Assembly: GCA_963737625.1 (NCBI GenBank) | Contig: CAVTTK010000001.1 | Location: 124,001-188,000, forward strand | Direction: 5' to 3' | From: Bog-756 sp963737625 | GTDB lineage: Bacteria > Actinomycetota > Acidimicrobiia > Acidimicrobiales > RAAP-2 | DNA length: 64,000 bases | In this document: positions 59,569 to 64,000 of the stretch, one piece after another | Numbering within the stretch: position 1 is the stretch's first letter | How the letters are laid out: the number at the start of each line of letters is the position of its first letter | Translations under genes and position numbers: made by a program | Notes under the pieces: model-generated | Told to the model about the DNA's origin: nothing | Databases searched by the model: none | Seen by the model: the letters and a program-made list of their open reading frames with translations, nothing else

Positions 59569-61197
59569 ATGCCGGTCAGCCGACGATTCGCCGTCGGCCT
59601 CGCCGTCATCATCGCCCTTGTCGGAGTGGCGCTCGGCTACGTGGTCACCTCACCGGGCGGACCGCCGGCCCTTCCCGCCAACGACACCGTGGTGTCCGGG
59701 CCGCTCTCGGCGAACGGGGGGCCATACCTGACCGACAGCCACGGTCGGGTCGTCTTCCTCCGCGGCGTCAACGCCGTCTACAAGCGGGCTCCCTACGAGC
59801 TGTACGCCGATCCGGGCAAGCCGTGGAACTTCTCCTCCGCCGATGCCGCCCGCATGGCCTCGCTCGGCTTCAACGTGGTCCGGCTGGGCATCATCTGGCA
59901 GGGCGTCGAGCCCGGATCCCTGGGGCCGAACAGTCCGGAGGTGTGCACCCCGGGCACTCCCGGCGATCCCCATCAGTTCAACGCATCGGTGGCCTCGGCC
60001 TACCTGGCCAGGGTGGCCAAGACGGTCGACCTGCTGGGGAAGTACCACATCTACACCCTGCTGGACATGCACGAGGACGTCTACAGCTCCGAGTTCGGGG
60101 GTGAGGGTGCGCCGGCCTGGGCGGTGTGCACCGACGGCCATCCCATCGGCACGCTGCCTGGCCGCTGGTCCAACACCTACAACGACCCGGCCCTGATCTC
60201 CTCGGTCACACACTTGTGGACCAACGACGTGGTGGGGGATCTCCAGGGGGAGTACGTGCGGTCGTGGAAGGCGGTCGCCGCCTACTTCAGCGCCAATCCC
60301 TGGGTGGTCGGATTCGATCCCATCAACGAGCCGTTCACCAAGACGTTGCTGCCCGGATCGACCGAGGTGGCGGCCCGCCTGGAGTGCCTCTACACGGGAG
60401 CGTCCCAGCCCGGGAGGAGCATCCTCGACGGGTCGGTCCTCTCGTGCCCGCCGGACGATCCGACGACGGGCCTGATCGCCACCATGCGGGCGGCGGCTCC
60501 GGACAAACTGGTCTTCTTCGAGCCGGACATCTTCTCCAGTGCCGGACACCCCAATGACGTGGGGCCCATGAACTTCAGCGGGCTGGTATTCAACTTCCAC
60601 GACTACTGCGGCCTTCGGAGCGGGGTGACCGGCAATCCCACGGACCTCAACGCCTGCGCCGATCAGGAGCTCCGGACCATGCAGCGGCGCAGCGAGGAGC
60701 GGCCCGACATCGCCACGGTCAAGCAGCCCGAGGGCCCGGCGTGGTTCATGAGCGAGTTCGGGGCCACCACGAGCGAACCGCTGATGGAGCGGCTCACCCG
60801 GATCGCCGATGAGCTCCAGCTCGGGTGGACCTACTGGCAGTGGAAATACTATGACGACCCCACCGGCAGCTCGGCTGAGGCCCTGGTGGAATCGGACGGA
60901 TCGCTGTCCCCCGCCGTCCGTGCCCTCGGCCGCGTCTACCCCCAGGCGGTCGCCGGCACGCCGGTGTCCTTCTCGTTCGACCCCCAGGCGAAGGTGTTCC
61001 ACCTGTTCTACGTACCCAAGGCCGGGATCGACGCGCCCACCGTGATCGCCGTGCCCACCTCGCTCGAGTACCCCCACGGCTACCAGGTCACGGTGGTGGG
61101 GGGGGTGGTGCGCTCGGCCCCCGGGGCTGAGCGCGTGGCTGTGTCCAACGCCGAGGGGGCGGGAGCGGTGTCGGTGACCATCGCGCCGGTGAGCTGA
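59569..61197 (+). CDS. Secreted GH5 endoglycoceramidase-like glycosidase
   Basis: The 542-residue protein has an N-terminal signal/anchor (residues 5-27). The GH5 endoglycoceramidase pattern is VFLRGVNAVYKRAPYELY, FNVVRLGIIWQGVEP, LDMHEDVYSSEFGGEGAPAW, the acid/base Glu in VGFDPINEPF, VFNFHDYCG and the nucleophile Glu in WFMSEFGATTSE. The C-terminal beta domain is complete. It would release glycans from glycosphingolipids or related glycolipids outside the cell. The ATG lies about 10 nt after a TACTAT -10-like sequence, so the message may be nearly leaderless. It is divergent from the tandem CoA-transferase. Confidence 0.88.
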   Translation: MPVSRRFAVGLAVIIALVGVALGYVVTSPGGPPALPANDTVVSGPLSANGGPYLTDSHGRVVFLRGVNAVYKRAPYELYADPGKPWNFSSADAARMASLGFNVVRLGIIWQGVEPGSLGPNSPEVCTPGTPGDPHQFNASVASAYLARVAKTVDLLGKYHIYTLLDMHEDVYSSEFGGEGAPAWAVCTDGHPIGTLPGRWSNTYNDPALISSVTHLWTNDVVGDLQGEYVRSWKAVAAYFSANPWVVGFDPINEPFTKTLLPGSTEVAARLECLYTGASQPGRSILDGSVLSCPPDDPTTGLIATMRAAAPDKLVFFEPDIFSSAGHPNDVGPMNFSGLVFNFHDYCGLRSGVTGNPTDLNACADQELRTMQRRSEERPDIATVKQPEGPAWFMSEFGATTSEPLMERLTRIADELQLGWTYWQWKYYDDPTGSSAEALVESDGSLSPAVRALGRVYPQAVAGTPVSFSFDPQAKVFHLFYVPKAGIDAPTVIAVPTSLEYPHGYQVTVVGGVVRSAPGAERVAVSNAEGAGAVSVTIAPVS

Positions 61198-61428
61198 CTG
61201 GCCGGGGGGTCGCGCCCTCGACGGTGCGCCTCGCCGATAGGCGAACTGGGGCGCGGTCGGCGACTCGGTGGCCGACGCCATCCGCCGGACCGACCCGACG
61301 ATGCATGGAGTCAAAGACCACCACCACCCGAGTCGAGACCGATCTGCCGACCGGGTGGTTCAGCCTTGCACCGATAGCTCGGCGGCCAACGCCTCGCGCC
61401 AGTGGCTATCCACCGGCTTCGATCCGGG

Positions 61429-63747
61429 TCAGGTCCGGGTGGACTCCCGCTCGGCGGCTACCGGCCTGAGGGTCAGGTCGCTGGCCAGCTTGGGTCGGCT
61501 GATGCAGAACCCCTGAGCCAGATCACATCCCAGCTCGGTCAGTAGCTCGAGCGTTTCGGTGTCCTCGATGCCCTCGGCCACGATACGCAGTCCCATGCTG
61601 TGGCCCAGTTCGATGGTCGAACGGACGAGGTCCAGTTCACGGTCCCGGTCGCCGCCGGCGATGCCAGCGATGAACGAGCGGTCGAGCTTCAGCTCCCGGA
61701 CGGGAAGGTTGCTCAAGTAGGCCAGGGACGTGACCCCGGCCCCGAAGTCGTCGATCGAGACCACCACGCCGAGATCCCGGAGATCCTCAATGACGTGCCG
61801 GGTGGCTTCGAACTCGGCGATGACGTTGGTCTCGGTGATCTCGATGACCAGCATCTCCGCCGGGAGGCCCTGACGTTGGAGCCGTTCGCTGACCGCCTCC
61901 ACGAAGCCCGGCTCCATCAGGTTCCTGGGTGAGACGTTCACGGCCACGGTGAGCCGCCGTCCCGTCGCCGTCCACTCGGCGCACTGTCTGATGGCCGTCT
62001 CGAGCACCCAGGTGGTGATGGACAGCATGAGGCCGGCTTCTTCGGCCATGGGCAGAAAGCTGTCCGGTGGCAGCATGCCCAGTCGCGGATGCGACCACCG
62101 GATCAGCGCCTCCACGGCCAGCATCTCCCCGCTGCGCAGGTCGAGCTGCGGCTGGTAGTGGAGGACGAGTTGGTCCTCGTGAATGGCCGCCTGCAACTCC
62201 TCCATCAGGCGCATCTGGTCGTGCTCCTCGTCGAGCGTGAGCTCGAACAGTGCGTAGGGCACCTTGCCCAACTTGGCCCGGTACATGGCCACGTCGGCGC
62301 ACCATACGAGGCGGGCACTGTCGGTGGCATCGGTCGGGGCCACGGCGATCCCGATGCTGGCCCCGATGGTGGCGCTCACCACGTCGAGCATGAACGGCCG
62401 GTCGAGGCTGGCTGTCAGGCGGTCGGCCACCGACGCGGCATAGTCGGCGTCGCCGTCGATCAGCACCACGGCGAACTCGTCACCTCCCAGTCGGACCAGC
62501 AGATCATTGTCCCGGAGGGAGCTCTGCAAGCGGTCGCCCAGCTGCCGCAACAGCTCGTCACCGGCGGGATGGCCGAAGGAGTCGTTGATCTCCTTGAAGT
62601 GGTCGAGGTCGACGAAGAGGAAGGCCAGGCTCCGTTCCGCCTCCCTGTCGTGATCATCGGCGAAGAAGGCGTCCAACACCCGGAAGAGGTAGCGACGGTT
62701 CCACAGGCCGGTCAGCTCATCGGTCACGGACTGCCGGTGCCGCTCCTGGCTCAGAGACTCGACGCCTCGGACCGACACGATGAGCCGGATGCCTACGGCC
62801 AGAAGGGTGACGGTGGCCAGGGCGATGGCCACCCGCCCGATGGAGTAGAAGGAGCCGGCGAACAGAATGCCCAGGGCGGTGGCGGCGGCCAGACAGGGCA
62901 GGAGGAATCCCGCCCGTCGCTCCGGCATCAGGGGATTTACCGGCGCCGGGCGAATCCAGACGGCCATGGACATGAGCACGATGGCCATGGGCCACGCCAC
63001 GGCGTTGGCGAACTGTCCGAACGAGGTGGCGCCGAGGGAGTTCGGGAGCACATTCGATGCGTCGCCGACCACGTTGATGGCCACACCAGTGGCCAGCAGG
63101 ATCCACGGGAGCTTCCGTCTCCCCGAAAGGACGGCGAAGCCACCGACGATCAGCCCGAGGAGCAGGGCGTCGCCGATCGGATAGGCCAGATTGACGACGA
63201 CGCCGACCGAGGACGAGCCCGGAGACTGGAAGACGCCGTGGAAGGCGAAGGCGGCACAGGCGGCGGCGGCGCCGAAGCCGGCGATGGCGCCGTCGAGCCA
63301 ATTGATGGCCGTGATCTTCTTGGACTGGGCCTTCATGAACAGGACGATGGCCACAGAGGCCAGCGGGTAGAAGGCGAGGTAGAAGACGTCGGCCAACGAC
63401 GGGCTGGGGGGGACGGCACCACCGATGGACTGGGTGGTGAGCACGACATCGCCGACGGCCCACGAGAGAAGGCTGAGCCCCAGGAAGAGGGCGGGAGCCT
63501 GACCCGGTCGTCGGACCAACGCCCTGGTCAGGCACAGGGCGCTTCCCGCCAGCTCGAGGCCACAGACCCCCCAGCCGTCGAGCCACGTCCAGTAGGTGCC
63601 GGCGCCCCGAACGCCCACGAGCACCATGTAGGTGGCGACGACGAGGCTCAACAGGGCGAACGTGGTCCACAGCACCGGCTCGGATCCCCGGAGCTCACGA
63701 AGGGAGACTGCAGGCGTCGAGCGTCGTCTGGTGGTGGCGGCGCTCAT
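61429..63747 (-). CDS. Membrane GGDEF-EAL bifunctional cyclic di-GMP enzyme
   Basis: The 772-residue protein has seven to eight TM helices in residues 25-310. A GGDEF domain follows (about 325-490) with the intact signature RLGGDEFAVV and a product-inhibition RxxD site (RDND) five residues upstream. An EAL domain (about 505-760) has the intact AVEALIRW motif and the metal/base residues in SIDDFGAGVTSLAYL and IVAEGIEDTETLELL. Both synthesis and hydrolysis of c-di-GMP are possible, with membrane-sensed control. It is monocistronic and lies after a 231-bp gap from the GH5 gene with no clear terminator. Confidence 0.93.
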   Translation of the reverse strand: MSAATTRRRSTPAVSLRELRGSEPVLWTTFALLSLVVATYMVLVGVRGAGTYWTWLDGWGVCGLELAGSALCLTRALVRRPGQAPALFLGLSLLSWAVGDVVLTTQSIGGAVPPSPSLADVFYLAFYPLASVAIVLFMKAQSKKITAINWLDGAIAGFGAAAACAAFAFHGVFQSPGSSSVGVVVNLAYPIGDALLLGLIVGGFAVLSGRRKLPWILLATGVAINVVGDASNVLPNSLGATSFGQFANAVAWPMAIVLMSMAVWIRPAPVNPLMPERRAGFLLPCLAAATALGILFAGSFYSIGRVAIALATVTLLAVGIRLIVSVRGVESLSQERHRQSVTDELTGLWNRRYLFRVLDAFFADDHDREAERSLAFLFVDLDHFKEINDSFGHPAGDELLRQLGDRLQSSLRDNDLLVRLGGDEFAVVLIDGDADYAASVADRLTASLDRPFMLDVVSATIGASIGIAVAPTDATDSARLVWCADVAMYRAKLGKVPYALFELTLDEEHDQMRLMEELQAAIHEDQLVLHYQPQLDLRSGEMLAVEALIRWSHPRLGMLPPDSFLPMAEEAGLMLSITTWVLETAIRQCAEWTATGRRLTVAVNVSPRNLMEPGFVEAVSERLQRQGLPAEMLVIEITETNVIAEFEATRHVIEDLRDLGVVVSIDDFGAGVTSLAYLSNLPVRELKLDRSFIAGIAGGDRDRELDLVRSTIELGHSMGLRIVAEGIEDTETLELLTELGCDLAQGFCISRPKLASDLTLRPVAAERESTRT

Positions 63748-63929
63748 CGATTCAGCATCGACACGCCACGGCCGACACTTGAGCGAACGGGTCCCCGATC
63801 CGTGGCTGAATCCACGCTCAGGTCCGACAGGGCCCGGCTACCGTGATCAGATCGGTCGTCGAGGGTCCGTCGACGACCTTCACCCGGCCGGCATCCCGAT
63901 CACCGGGACCCGTCCGGCAGCCTCGGCCG

Positions 63930-64000
63930 CTACTCGAAGGGGTGGAGGGAGCTCCCGACAGCCCAGGTGCTGAAGTACTGGTTGTTGGCCCCGTAGGCCA
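63930..64000 (-). CDS. C-terminal end of an unidentified protein, truncated by window edge
   Basis: The minus strand from the window edge reads AYGANNQYFSTWAVGSSLHPFE, then a TAG at 63930-63932. The sequence looks protein-like (aromatic and polar residues, no Arg/Pro bias), but 22 residues are too few to assign a family. It would be transcribed in the same direction as the GGDEF-EAL gene. Confidence 0.35.
   Translation of the reverse strand, partial: AYGANNQYFSTWAVGSSLHPFE

Noticed and set aside
61198..61428. Small inverted repeats after the GH5 gene as a terminator
   Set aside because: The best stem is only 5 bp (TCGCC/GGCGA), too weak to call in GC-rich DNA.

Overview
The window is visibly GC-rich, with G or C at almost every third codon position. 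It carries an actinobacterial-type recA with a 'Cheo' LexA box, many F420-dependent (LLM-class) oxidoreductases, actinobacterial DUF3048 and DUF3054 proteins, and a dense set of CoA-linked catabolic genes. This points to a chromosomal segment of an uncultured actinobacterium. Acidimicrobiia fits best, but that placement rests on gene content only. No rRNA, tRNA, CRISPR array, transposase or phage gene was seen.

Layout. (1) 1-6.5 kb, housekeeping end: the cinA C-terminus, a minus-strand envelope set (DUF3048 protein, YbhN-type flippase, lipoprotein), and recA with an SOS box. recA is followed by a strong hairpin and a convergent Tat-exported N,N-dimethylformamidase-like protein. (2) 6.6-13.9 kb: an LLM enzyme, a SnoaL protein, and two unusual citrate-synthase-type proteins, one with CBS domains and one with an N-terminal DNA-binding domain. 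These two flank a PaaK-like ligase and share a 16-nt palindromic motif in their upstream regions. An SDR and a DUF3054 protein follow. (3) 14-28.7 kb: thioesterase, aldehyde dehydrogenase, acyl-CoA synthetases, enoyl-CoA hydratases, P450, SDR, CaiB/BaiF CoA-transferases, a metal-dependent amidohydrolase and a quinone-oxidoreductase-like MDR. (4) 28.7-38.8 kb: a TetR domain in frame with an acyl-CoA dehydrogenase (no stop between them), divergent from an operon of SDR, APH-like kinase, LLM enzyme, 3Fe-4S ferredoxin, SnoaL protein and P450. A second ferredoxin, acyl-CoA dehydrogenase and TetR set follows. (5) 39-47 kb: DoxX, SDR, acyl-CoA dehydrogenase, phosphotriesterase-like lactonase, aldehyde dehydrogenase, CurA-like reductase and a CMD/AhpD-fold protein. 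(6) 47-64 kb: small regulators, an MBL hydrolase, a universal stress protein, a CaiC-like ligase, a double-TetR regulator with a 26-bp operator-like palindrome, an N-acyl-D-amino-acid deacylase-like amidohydrolase, a decayed patch (GH1 remnant and frameshifted DUF2889 gene), a tandem CaiB fusion, a GH5 endoglycoceramidase-like enzyme and a GGDEF-EAL protein.

How the genes fit together (inference). P450s fed by 3Fe-4S ferredoxins, F420 enzymes, SDRs and aldehyde dehydrogenases would oxidise hydrophobic substrates. AMP-forming ligases and CoA-transferases would make CoA thioesters, which acyl-CoA dehydrogenases, hydratases and hydroxyacyl-type SDRs would degrade. Several amidohydrolases and a lactonase could open rings or hydrolyse amides. 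The substrate cannot be read from the sequence. The most unusual items are the citrate-synthase pair with a shared operator, the TetR/acyl-CoA dehydrogenase continuous frame, the divergent pair of apparently permuted CoA enzymes at 23.6-26.0 kb, and the double-TetR gene with its palindrome.
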